A DNA stretch of 64,000 nt from contig JAKJXP020000075.1 in NCBI GenBank assembly GCA_022225965.2, forward strand, positions 179,471 to 243,470, written 5' to 3'. Below are positions 24,883 to 34,778 of this stretch, piece after piece; the stretch's first letter is position 1; each line of letters starts with the position of its first letter. This DNA comes from Diatrype stigma (Eukaryota; Ascomycota; Sordariomycetes; Xylariales; Diatrypaceae). The notes below the pieces were generated by a model. The model did no database searches. It worked only from the letters and a program-made list of their open reading frames with translations, and was not told the origin of the DNA. The position numbers and the translations under genes were made by a program.

Positions 24883-26250
24883 TTACAAGATATCGGGGCG
24901 GGAATAGCTTCCCACGGGGTCGAAGTCGAGCTATGTAGAAGCGAGATGTTAGCGTCTCAAGTCGGCATTTGCCGTTTGTATGTCACTGATATGATAAGTG
25001 GTTCTTACCCGAGACTGCGTGATATCGGACATTTCGAGATCAGCGAAGATAATTTCCTCTCGATCCCAAACGGGCTCCGTGAGCTGCGTCCCTAGGGGCT
25101 CAGCTACGAAAGACCCGCCGTGGTTCACGATGTCGTTTGGTTCCCATCTCGACCCGTCGGGCTTGCGATCATGGTGGTCCTCTGTAAAAGGTGGGTAGTC
25201 TGCGGGGAAATCCGATACCCTGCACATCGAATTCACTGAGACTACGAAGCAGCGACCCTCTTTGGCTATGTGTTGCATCGACGCCGTCCAAGACGGGAGA
25301 TCGTCTGCATTTGGTGCGAGGTATATCCTTTGAATAATGTCAGGTCTCGGCTCTGCCAGTATATCCGAATTTACCGGGCCTGGAGGAACCTACTCAATTC
25401 CTTGCTGGTAGAGCGCCAATCTTGCTGCAGGCATATAATTCTCCCAGCTTGGATTGTGTCAGTATGCGTCGCCATAGCGCTGAGCTCTTTGCTGCCACCG
25501 GACATACCAGATTAGAGTGCCGATCTTCCCGATGTCAGTTTGAACAACTCCGAGCCCGTCACCGGCTCCCCTGCCCCAGACCAAGCGCTCTGCGGCTGTA
25601 GGAATCAGCTACACTCAGTTGTTGTTGTTTGTCAGTGTCAGAAAGCACGGTCCATTGGGTTTCAGCGGGGAGCAGGATGCTCAATTACCCACCTTGCGAT
25701 GTTTCAGGATCATCTTCCCCTCACGGTCAAATAGGAGGGCGGCGCAGTACAGCGTGCCGCCATCCTTCTCGATCACGCCAACCTGCAGATAGACACGATG
25801 GGTCTTTGCGGCCTTGGAAATGACATCGAACTCCGGAGAAGGGATGGCCACGGCCGAGTCAAAATACTTCGCAAACCATTCCCGTCCTTGTGCGAATCAA
25901 CTTAAACTGTTCATGATCGTGCGCCTTCGGTTGGATGGCAGCTTACCACGAGGTTCGCGGGCTCCTATGGTGGCGTCGAACGCATACCGCCATGGGTATG
26001 CCGACAAGAAGGCCTCACTGGTTCCATCAAATCAACCTGTCAGCATCCGGTCGAATTCGCGTAGCAAGGAGATGTGCGTGTGTGTTAGTTCCGTAGGTAG
26101 GTTAGCGTACGGAAATACAACAAGGTCGGCTCCACCAGCCGCTGCGTCGGCTGTCAGTGCCGTCAGTTTCTGCAGACTCCTCGCTAAGTCGAATGACACT
26201 GGAGCGGCCTGGATGGCTGCGACCTTCACAGAACGGGATGAGGAGGCCAT
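24883..26250 (-). CDS. Nitrilase (carbon-nitrogen hydrolase, aliphatic/NIT4-like)
   Basis: Seven exons (26250-26111, 26017-25947, 25886-25693, 25608-25508, 25447-25394, 25327-25009, 24930-24883) close in frame to 308 aa. The triad is visible: Glu48 in VVFPEAFLSAYPWRY, Lys135 in ILKHRK and Cys169 in GTLICWENYMPAARLAL. The codon of the catalytic Cys is split by intron 4 (TG|C). Further family motifs are IYLAPNADDLPSW and SMQHIAKEGRCFVVSVN. Nitrilases turn nitriles into acids plus ammonia (or amides); NIT4-type members act on beta-cyanoalanine. It is shorter than fungal cyanide hydratases, which usually have a longer C-terminus. Its start is divergent from homoserine O-acetyltransferase across an 803-bp gap, suggesting co-regulation. 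ATG 26250 (ACCATGG context) was preferred over an in-frame ATG 24 nt upstream. Confidence 0.92.
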
Positions 26251-27053
26251 GGTGAAGCGGGGCTGGGCAGGCAAATGGGGTGCGCTGGGGAGTCGTTCAA
26301 GCTCGCTTCCTTGTGAGATAGGGTTATCAACACAATATATCTATACCACCTGGCCGGGGTCGCTTCCTGTCCCGCGCTACTGAGGTAGCTGTGCGGCTAA
26401 GCTTGTGATGATCACAGGGGATGGCTGTCGATGACGGACCCGGTACAGATATTCAGTGATGTGATTAGGTATCACAAGGGGAAAACAGCAGCGATTAGTT
26501 ATCTTGTACCTGAAAAGATCGGCATAACCAAGTGAATGAAGTTTCCGATGATGCAGATATTCGACCAAGAAGTCGCCTCTCGACTGCGGTGTTTCACACC
26601 TACAGATGCCGGATGCATTTATACTCATCCGATGGGGTGGGTCAAATCCCGCATGATGGCAGTCTTGGTAATTAATTGCTTAGAGGACGCAGTCTGGTAC
26701 AACACGTGGTGTTTATTCCCCGACTAAACCACAAATCCCGGTATCGCCTCAGATGTAAAAAAGCAAACCCCGGAGCGCAGCTGTGGGTTATGCCCAAACA
26801 CCGTCCAAGTGCAAGACTATCCCGTGGAGCTCCATTGTAGATAAGCATCGCGACAAAGGGGACTCAACCCTTCGGGTTGGGAGTTGCACACCACAGACAT
26901 AGCAAAGGCCGCTCGCAAAAGGTATGGAGTAGAAGATCTAGTTTATAGTCACGATAGATAGAGCTGCCCAAGTTCTAGGTCCCACTTACCTGATCATGAT
27001 CCAGTCAAGATTCCTTCATTCATCTGTCTGTATACTATACTATCAACAGTGCT
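26251..27053. promoter_or_regulatory. Divergent promoter, nitrilase and homoserine O-acetyltransferase
   Basis: This 803-bp gap lies between the two start codons. It contains one CACGTG E-box at 26703-26708 (listed separately). No exon is seen. Its shape (one nitrilase and one acetyltransferase reading outwards) makes shared control likely. Confidence 0.55.
26703..26708. promoter_or_regulatory. CACGTG E-box in the shared divergent promoter
   Basis: A perfect CACGTG core within AACACGTGGTGTT lies 453 bp upstream of the nitrilase ATG and 346 bp upstream of the acetyltransferase ATG. CACGTG is the site of Cbf1-type bHLH proteins, which with Met4 control sulfur/methionine genes in yeast. One 6-mer can occur by chance, so the link is suggestive only. 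Confidence 0.4.
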
Positions 27054-28706
27054 ATGGCTGAGCGTAAGTTGTTGTCACCAGCTCCCAGATATCCTGAACG
27101 ATACTGAGCCCTTCTCTATCTAGTTTTGGATCACGATCCTACTAGCCCCGAGAACATCTACGCGGGCTTGATCAAGGGGCAGAAGTTCGCGGTCATCCCT
27201 TCGCTCGAGCTAGACTCCGGCGATGTCCTAGAGTCGTGCCCCGTAGCGTACAAAACCTGGGGGCAGCTCAACGAGGCCCGCGACAACGTCCTGGTTGTCT
27301 GCCACGCCCTAACCGGGAGCAGCGACGTCTCGGACTGGTGGACTCCGCTGCTGGGGCGCGGAAAGGCTTTCGATCCCGCCCACTTCTTCATCTTCTGCGG
27401 AAACGTGCTCGGCTCCCCCTACGGGAGCGCGTCGCCGCTCACCGTGGACCCGCGGACCGGGAGGCGCTATGCCATTGACTTCCCCCAGACGACAGTCCGG
27501 GACGATGTACGGTAAGCTTAGCGAACTGACGTCTCGATAATATTTACATGGCTAGGTCTAATGCATAGTTATTCTGAATAGCGCTCATAAATTGGTGCTG
27601 GATGCGCTGGGAGCCCATTCCGTAGCTGCAGTCATCGGCGGCTCCATGGGAGGCATGACAACGCTGGAGTGGCCTTTATGCACGGAGCCAGGATACGTCA
27701 AGAACATCATCCCCATTGCGACCGCAGCCCATCATACCGCATGGGGAATATCAGTAAGACTTTCTTCTATTCTTCTTGATTCTCATATCTCCTTTCCCAA
27801 CGGCTCAATCCCCGCCTCATCTCAGGGGTTCCACCATATATCTCAGCACCTCGGTAAGCCGTTAGGGGGCAAACAGAGAAAGATCATAACTAACGACAAG
27901 ACGTATTGTTCGTTCCACAGTGGGCAGAAACACAACGCCAGTGCATCTACTCGGACCCGAAATTCGAAGACGGGTACTACGACCCAGTACCCGAGGGCCA
28001 GCCCTCGGCTGGGCTGGCAGCCGCTCGCATGGTCGCGCTGCTGACGTACCGCTCCTGCGAGAGCTTCGACACCCGCTTCGGGAGGAATCCACAGAAGCCG
28101 AAACAGGCGGCCGCCGCTGCTCCTATGGAACCGCCGCTCGACCTCCCCCGAGCAAGCACAAGCATGGCTGCTGTGGCGGCCACAGCGACGAACTCCCCTG
28201 TTGCTGCGGGGAGCCGAAGGGCGGCGCAGCAGCGGCGGCGGCGCGACCCGTCCTTTTCCGCACAGGGGTACCTGCACTACCAGGGGCAGAAGTTCGTGCA
28301 GCGCTTCGACGCGAACTGCTACCTGCACCTGACGGACAAGATGGACAGGCACGACATCATGCTCGGCAGGGTGCCGGAGCAGGCGGCGGGGAACGACGAC
28401 GCGATGCGGCCGCTGCTCGCCCGCGCGCCCCCGGGGGCGCTGGTCATCAGCGTCGAGACGGACGCGCTGTTCCTCCCGCCGCAGCAGGAGCGCCTCGCGG
28501 CGTGTCTGCCGGACGCCAGCCTGGCCGTGCTCAAGTCTACGGATGGCCATGATGGATTTCTGCTGGAGTTCGAGCAGTTGAATGAGCTGATCACGCGGAA
28601 GCTGAGGGGGGACCTGGCAAGGTTTTATGAGGTTGTTACGTGGAGTGGTGAGGTTTGTGAGGATGGACCGGTTGGGGGTAGCTTGATAGGGGAGTTTGAC
28701 CCTTGA
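27054..28706 (+). CDS. MET2: Homoserine O-acetyltransferase (MetX/Met2 family)
   Basis: Exons 27054-27063, 27124-27511, 27582-27753 and 27921-28706 give 451 aa. The first exon is only 10 nt (ATG GCT GAG C) and the frame closes through three further introns. This alpha/beta-hydrolase-fold enzyme transfers acetyl from acetyl-CoA to homoserine. The triad is Ser154 in GGSMGGM, Asp371 in VETDALF and His400 in DGHDGF; the CHALTGSSDVSDWW and GNVLGSPYGSASPLT motifs are typical. An Ala/Arg-rich low-complexity insert (about residues 255-310) lies before the YLHYQGQKFVQRFDANCYLHLT segment, as in other fungal members. The product feeds the sulfhydrylase 4 kb away. It is divergent from the nitrilase and convergent with aspartate kinase. 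Confidence 0.95.
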
Positions 28707-29166
28707 AGTGTATGGGCTTCGGTGATCCTTTGGTCTAGGTTACTTAGTTAATATGCGTAGGGTGGCTAGCGAGTCTTATTTGAGATATGTAATTCGATAT
28801 ACTTGCCTGTGCATAAATGTAGTGCAAGGGTCTGTAGACAGCGTTCACGGTGAGATGGCTTATAGGATGCTGTGGAAGGAGTCTAGGTCCTTTATCTGTG
28901 TGTACTGGCTTGGATATTAGCCCGTGATGTAGTCCTCTGTGAATTCCAGCTAATTAGCCGGGAATCCTTTAATTGATGCAACATCGTGGCATTGGAAGAT
29001 GAGAAAAATATACATCACATGGCCCCCTTTTTCCCGTTCACCATAGCGAAGTGACTTTCACGTTTCCACGTCGAATTTGTCAAACCCATGTTTAAAATTG
29101 ATTCTATATGTTGTATATCTCTGTCTATCCCATGATTACTGTCTAAATCTCTATTGACCACGAAAT
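28707..29166. other. Convergent 3' spacer, acetyltransferase and aspartate kinase
   Basis: This 460-bp AT-richer spacer lies between two convergent 3' ends. It contains no coding exon and nothing unusual beyond likely polyadenylation sequence. Confidence 0.5.
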
Positions 29167-31136
29167 CTAGTAAAGCCAAGGACCTGTCCTTGAGTTAGGT
29201 ATGGACATTATACATATATTGGCTTTCAACGTACCTGGAATGAAGGCATTTTCTTGTTCTCTCTGCGTTGGAATCTGCAGAACGCTACTGTGGATAGCGT
29301 TCATTGCGGATATCGCATCGTGTGCGTTCACAACAACCCTGGGTCAAGTAGTTAGTTAGTGTTTTTGACAACAATAATTCAAGGGGGGAGATTTACGAAA
29401 TATTGATCTCGCTGGCCCCTTGGCTGATTAAATATATGTTGATCTGGGCTGCCGCCAATGCCGAAAGTATTTCGCTGCCGATGCCAACTGTATTGCGCAT
29501 CCTTTGTCCGATAACCGTAAGGATTGACTTCCCGTATGAAAGTGACACTCTGCCGAACTGTTCGAGCTCACTTTTCAACCGTGGCAGAACGTCTGCTCCT
29601 CCAAGAGATTGTATGGCGAGACTGACGTTTCTCTCACTTGTCGTCACTAGGTCGACGGGCACCTTGTTTCTCTCCAGGCAGGCGAAGACCTGCAGCAGAA
29701 AGCCCTGTGATTTGGTATTTCTGTTGCAGACGACATTGATCAAGACTATTTGGTCTTTCACGGTTACCGCAGTTGGTTTGCGACGTTCGTGCTTCGCTCC
29801 GTGGTAGCCATTCTCCAACATGAAACTTGGGGGAGGGGAACTATGCTCCACGCCATCCTGCGAAGATCCAGCAAAACTCGGGCTACAGTCAACTGAAGAG
29901 TCCGATGGGTATATAATGGTGCCTTGACCAGCAGGCTTGAACACATTCTTGAGGCGTAAGGGGATGCCTGCACTTCTGATATGCTCCATTGTCAAGGGGT
30001 GAATGACCTACTCCGCCAGTTAGCACATTGCTCATTTCATGGGTGGCTTCGCACACGCATTGACACACGCATTGAGTGGTATTACCTCGCTCCCGTAGTA
30101 TGTTAACTCCGCAGCCTCCTCTGCTGTTACTGTGGATAATAACCTCGCCGAGGATACCTTTCTGGGATCTGCCGTGAAAATCCCATCGACTTCCTTCCAA
30201 ATCTGCAACTCTGTGGCTCCAACTCCAACCGCGCACATTGCTGCGCAGAGATCAGAATAGCCTCGGCCTACCACTTGGACCAAGGATTCGGGCATGATTC
30301 CAAAGAAACCTACGCGCAAGTCAGTACCCAACACTTCGCTGTGCAGTAGTTCAACATACCTGTGACTACTGGTATCGCGTCACCACAGGCTCTGACACGA
30401 AGGGCTATCTTAGCGGCTAGAACATGATAGAAACTCGACCCAAGGACATCAAACGCTGAGGCCTGGTCCTGGATATTGGTTCCAAAGGCATGTTCAACCA
30501 CATCGTCTAGGAAGATAGCTTTGGCGGTAGTTCCCTGAAGCAAGTTAGGCACGGCAACTTCGAACAAAATCACATGCACCTCAGGTTCGACTGAACTCAC
30601 TTTACTGGTTAGGCAAGCCGAAACTATCAAACAAGCCAGCTTTTCGCCAAGAGATATCACCCGGTCCTTCAGACGAGCTGATAGTTCGCCCACGACCTGA
30701 GATGTTCAGTTTGCTTTTCCCGTGCAAATTTTAATGAACTTCATACCTGGCTAGCCAAAAGGAGACTTTTCACAATGTCACATTCTCTAGTAATCTTAGA
30801 CTTCGTTTCCTCGTAAACCAAGTCCCATTCGCCTGGGAAAGGTCGTTTCAGAGAGTCTAGGGCGCTGAGATGACTATCCTGGATGGCAGTGATCTTATCG
30901 ACCAATTGTTGATTTCTGGTTGCCCTTGATTCGGCGAGCGATATACATTCTAGAAGAAGGCTTGTCGTGCCACTCGCCTTGATGGTGCCGGACAGCGCGG
31001 AACAGACCACGACTACCTTGTGATGCTCATTGTACTGCGGAATGATCGATCCACATATGGTCTCCAGCAGCTTTCCGAGACTCGTTCCCCCGTACTTCTG
31101 CACTAGGAAGGGCCTGCTGCGAGTTGCAGAAACCAT
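29167..31136 (-). CDS. HOM3: Aspartate kinase, divergent (Hom3/FUB3-like)
   Basis: Six exons (31136-30747, 30696-30360, 30309-30086, 30007-29397, 29338-29235, 29183-29167) give 560 aa. The kinase domain has VQKYGGTSLGK at the N-terminus, VVVCSALSG, the GFFGIMPESLVQVVGRGYSDLCAA loop, WKEVDGIFTADPRKV and ELTYYGSEVIHPLTMEHI. Two ACT regulatory segments follow (VLINVVCNRNTKSQGFLLQVF and ILTVIGQRMRNTVGIGSEILSAL). The final exon is 17 nt and encodes only GPWLY, matching the usual fungal C-terminus; it was found from the GTACGT donor and CTAAC branch. Aspartate kinase commits aspartate to homoserine, methionine and threonine. The N-terminal third departs from the usual fungal sequence, and the place beside the acetyltransferase suggests a cluster paralogue rather than the only housekeeping enzyme. 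That remains inference. Confidence 0.9.
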
Positions 31137-32258
31137 GTTGCGTGATCACCGATAGGCGTTGGGAAAGAATAGGCCTGTTATACAGATGGGGATGTAGGAC
31201 CTCGTTGGCGGATTTTCCCGGTAAAGGGGTGTAAGAAAACCAATGATCAATCTGACATCTGACCTAATTATATGACAAGACATCTTAGGGGAGGACTAAC
31301 AACGATACTTAACTACCCTACTATTTACTACCTAGGTACGAAGTATACATGGTGCATTGAGCATTGGGGCCAGTCAGCAACCAGGAGTTGATTTAGTGCC
31401 GCCCCGTCCCCGGGCGCTTATCTATGGAATAAGCCCCACAGCAGCAAATCCCGCTCGGCGTTTGCGGCTAATACTGGAGCTATGGGGATGGGATCCCGGA
31501 TCAGGGGTTTGGCTACGAAAGTGCATAAGCAGCCCGAGGATATGTCCACTGACTTCCTCTCCATGTTGTTGTGTCGAGTCCGCCATGGCTCACGGTGGCG
31601 AATTCTGCGGTGACGAAGGAACGGACATAGAGAATGCAACCAGCTGTATGTCAACATACACTCGTGTGTGGCTTTTATACTGATTTAGGCCATCACTTGA
31701 GGGATGCAAGATTGTATGTGTGTTGCTGGTTCTCTTGGCGCCAAGCAAGAGGGTGTATTATTAGGTATTAGACCTATCAGATAAGAACGAATGCATAGTT
31801 TGCGTCGATTGTTTCTGAACACTATGGCTTTAGTATATGTGAAGGGATCACGTCGTGCTTCTACGTCGCAGCAATTGAATTCTCCACTACATTTACCCCT
31901 GAAGTGTCCTTCGTTATGATAGCCAAGAACCAACCAAACGCTAGACTAGGTACATACCTAGCTGCCTAGGTACCTAACAAGACCTACAGGCTACAGTAAA
32001 TAGGGGGAGCCGGGGCAACCCAAAGTGAATGGAAAGTGAATGTAGTCTAAATAGTGGGCCTACTTGTACATCCACGACCCCACATGCCTCGGATAACTCC
32101 CAAACGCGACAGCATATTAGTTTATTACTGCATTTCAATCATCAATCAGCAATTATCACAGCCCTAACACGTTCATTGATGAAGAGAAACCTACTCTGAT
32201 ATCGCATGATTACCTTGTTCAAAAAGTCTCACAACGCGAAAGTGTGAGAAATTTAAAT
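31137..32258. promoter_or_regulatory. Divergent promoter region, aspartate kinase and kappa-class GST
   Basis: This 1.1 kb gap has no exon. It carries dense CCTAGGTACCTA-type motifs at 31945-31977, part of the interspersed TAGGTA family seen across the window. Short open frames are motif-free. Confidence 0.45.
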
Positions 32259-33297
32259 ATGAGCGCCCGCATTGACTGCTATCTAGACATTGGCAAGTCG
32301 CAAGTCCATCCAAGCTATGCCTCGGCAGCGAGCTGACTCAGAAGCCAGCGTCATTCTATAGCTACGTAGCTTTCGTACAAATACTCAGGAACAAGCACCT
32401 TTTCGATCAGCACTCAGTAAAGATCGAGTTCGTCTTACGCTCTAACTGACTGACATGTAACACGTTAGGACTCTTGAAGCTGAGCCCTCCATCATCATAG
32501 GATACATCCCGTTCTTCTTGGAGGCATCAATGCCGCTTCTGGTGCGTGCTCTGGCAACCCGACTACTCGACGCTGATAGGGCTCGGGCAAGACACTGACA
32601 AGCTTCCACAGGCAACAAGCCGCCATGGACACTCCCCGCCAAAGCCGTGTATGGGGACTACGACTTCGAACGCGCCAAGCGGGCCGTCGGACTTCCCGAC
32701 GTAACCGTCCCGGGAGACCTGATGGTCCTCGGCCGCACGCAGGTGCCCCTGCGCGCCCTGCACGCCATCAAAACCCGGTTCCCTGCCGAGACGTATCTCG
32801 CGGCCTTCCACTACCTGCTCTACGCCTTCTGGGTCCTGCACCGCGACCTCACGTCCGCTGAGGGCGTGGGGAAGGCGCTGGGCGAGATTCCCGTCGGGTT
32901 TGCGGGGAAGGGGGAGGGAAAGGGATCCCAGTCCCGATCCCGGCCCCTTTTCACCGCCGAGCAGGTTGGAGAGATCTTGAGAGCGGTGGGCTCGCAGCCG
33001 TGCAAGGATGCGCTGAAGAGGAGCACGGATGAGGCGCTGCAGCGTGGCGCGTTCGGGTGTCCGTGGATGTGGGTGACGGATCGGGAGGGGAAAGGGGAGC
33101 CCTTCTTTGGTAGTGATAGGTGGGTCTTTTCTTAGTCAGCTCGCTAGCTTTGGGAGTTGAGCCGTGCCTCTTGGTGACGTCTTTGCTGACTTGCAATGTA
33201 CAGGTGGCACTACATCTACGAGTTCCTGGGTCTACCTTATCAGGATGTGGCCTTGTTGCCATCGAGCAAACCTGGCGAGGATAAGTCGAAGCTCTAG
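32259..33297 (+). CDS. Kappa-class glutathione S-transferase / 2-hydroxychromene-2-carboxylate isomerase family
   Basis: Exons 32259-32292, 32349-32427, 32501-32541, 32612-33119 and 33204-33297 give 251 aa. The DsbA-like fold of this family is shown by YLDIASFYSYVAF (active-site Ser13), KIEIHPVLLGGINAASGNKPPW, and later GAFGCPWMWVTD with RWHYIYEFLGL at the end. Members conjugate glutathione or isomerise aromatic hydroxy acids, in mitochondria, peroxisomes or cytosol. Intron 1 uses a GC donor (G|GCAAGT) with CTGAC branch and CAG acceptor; without it the active-site motif cannot be read. Intron 2 has a weak GTTCGT donor. It is divergent from the aspartate kinase and closes the metabolic block. 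Confidence 0.9.
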
Positions 33298-34778
33298 GGA
33301 TAGTGTATGATCGAATGTTGATGTGGGGGACGGGAAACAGGAAAGGGAGGGAATGGGGGCAAGATTTGTTGACAACCGTGTTTGTATGGCCCTTGCCGGG
33401 AGATCAGTCTCGGCTACGGCGGATATCAGTCAGAAGACATGATGTCCAATCGCTTACATTCATCCAACGACGATCAAGTGATCTTTGGGCCTTTTTGAGG
33501 AGGGATAATTACAGTCCTGGTAGTTAACTGGGTTAGCATCCTGAAGAGCATACTTGTTTGAAGGCCACAAGAGTGAGGAGGGGAATACACCAAGGAAACA
33601 CAAATAAGCTTACCAAGTCGCAACTGACTACGATAGTTATACAACAAACGAATCAGAGAAATACATGTGGGTCCTGAGACAAGCTATAATAGGTGGCTGA
33701 TAAGGTATAGGAACAATAGGGGAATCAGGACTCCTGACACTTGTATACAAGCAGCTAGCTTTCCCATTCCTTTCCTACCTTTTCTAATAACAACGACAGA
33801 GTCCGGATCTTCAATAATCCTAATAAATTACATATAGCGCGGTTTCCCAGGGATTCGGAGAATCCGGGCCAGGAAGCACATACAGTAGACATGAAAATGT
33901 CTTCCTTCACTCATAGACCGCTAGAGATCACAGGGTCCTTGACCCCCTAGACGATATTGATGTTATTGGGTGGCTAGCAGTGCCTTGGTCATCCTATTTA
34001 CACCAGTATATAGGCTAGTTCTCACACTCAGCTTCACAGCTGCATTCCATACATCTACACATACCGATTATGTACCAATCCGTATATGCCATGCCATACA
34101 TATCATGGTGGTCGGGTGTAACGGTATGAGTTGTTTCATTGTTTCTGCACCACCAACTGCATACAAGGCAGAATGGTTAATGCGTTTGATTCAAGAGCGG
34201 AACTCGACAAGGCTGCCTGCCTGCCGTAAGACCCATGTTTCCGATTTACGTATGTTTCGTCATTTGCTAGAATCTCTTTCTTCTTGGGTGCGGGCTGCAG
34301 GAGGCCCGCCAATACTTGTTATTGCGACGGTACCCAACCCAGTTGGGCATGTGTCGTATGTAGTATGTTGTGGGCCAATGGGGATTGAAGCTATCGCCAA
34401 ATGCAAACGCTTCAAGTCATGCATGTTTCTGTACCGGGCTGCTGCCTGACCCGAGGATTGTTTTGTTCCCGAACCGAGCTGGTAATATTGAGTAGATAAG
34501 AACTTAGCATGTACCTCACAATGTGGTTGAAAAACTAGTGCGCGCTTTGTAGATAACCGAGTACTGTTGAGCTCGAACTACCTGGCTTAAAGTACCTACT
34601 TGTTCAAGTCCCATATCGCCTATGGCTTTCGTCAGAACTTATTTCTCTTATTTCTTGGGTCACCACACCAACCTCTACTCCTGAGCTCGGCCACACCCCT
34701 CTCCCCCTAACTCGCCAACGCTTCCCAACCCCAACACACACATTCAATATCACATCATTGACCTTCGCATTGCTTACA
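33298..34778. other. 1.5 kb spacer between the metabolic block and the giant gene
   Basis: No gene recognised. A 159-codon open frame at 33970-34449 starts only with a non-ATG codon and has no family look. CT-rich promoter-like sequence (ctctccccctaactcgcc and similar) lies just before the ATG at 34779. Confidence 0.5.

Noticed and set aside
33970..34449. 159-codon plus-strand frame before the giant gene
   Set aside because: Begins with a non-ATG codon, has no recognisable motif or intron partners, and lies in promoter-side DNA.
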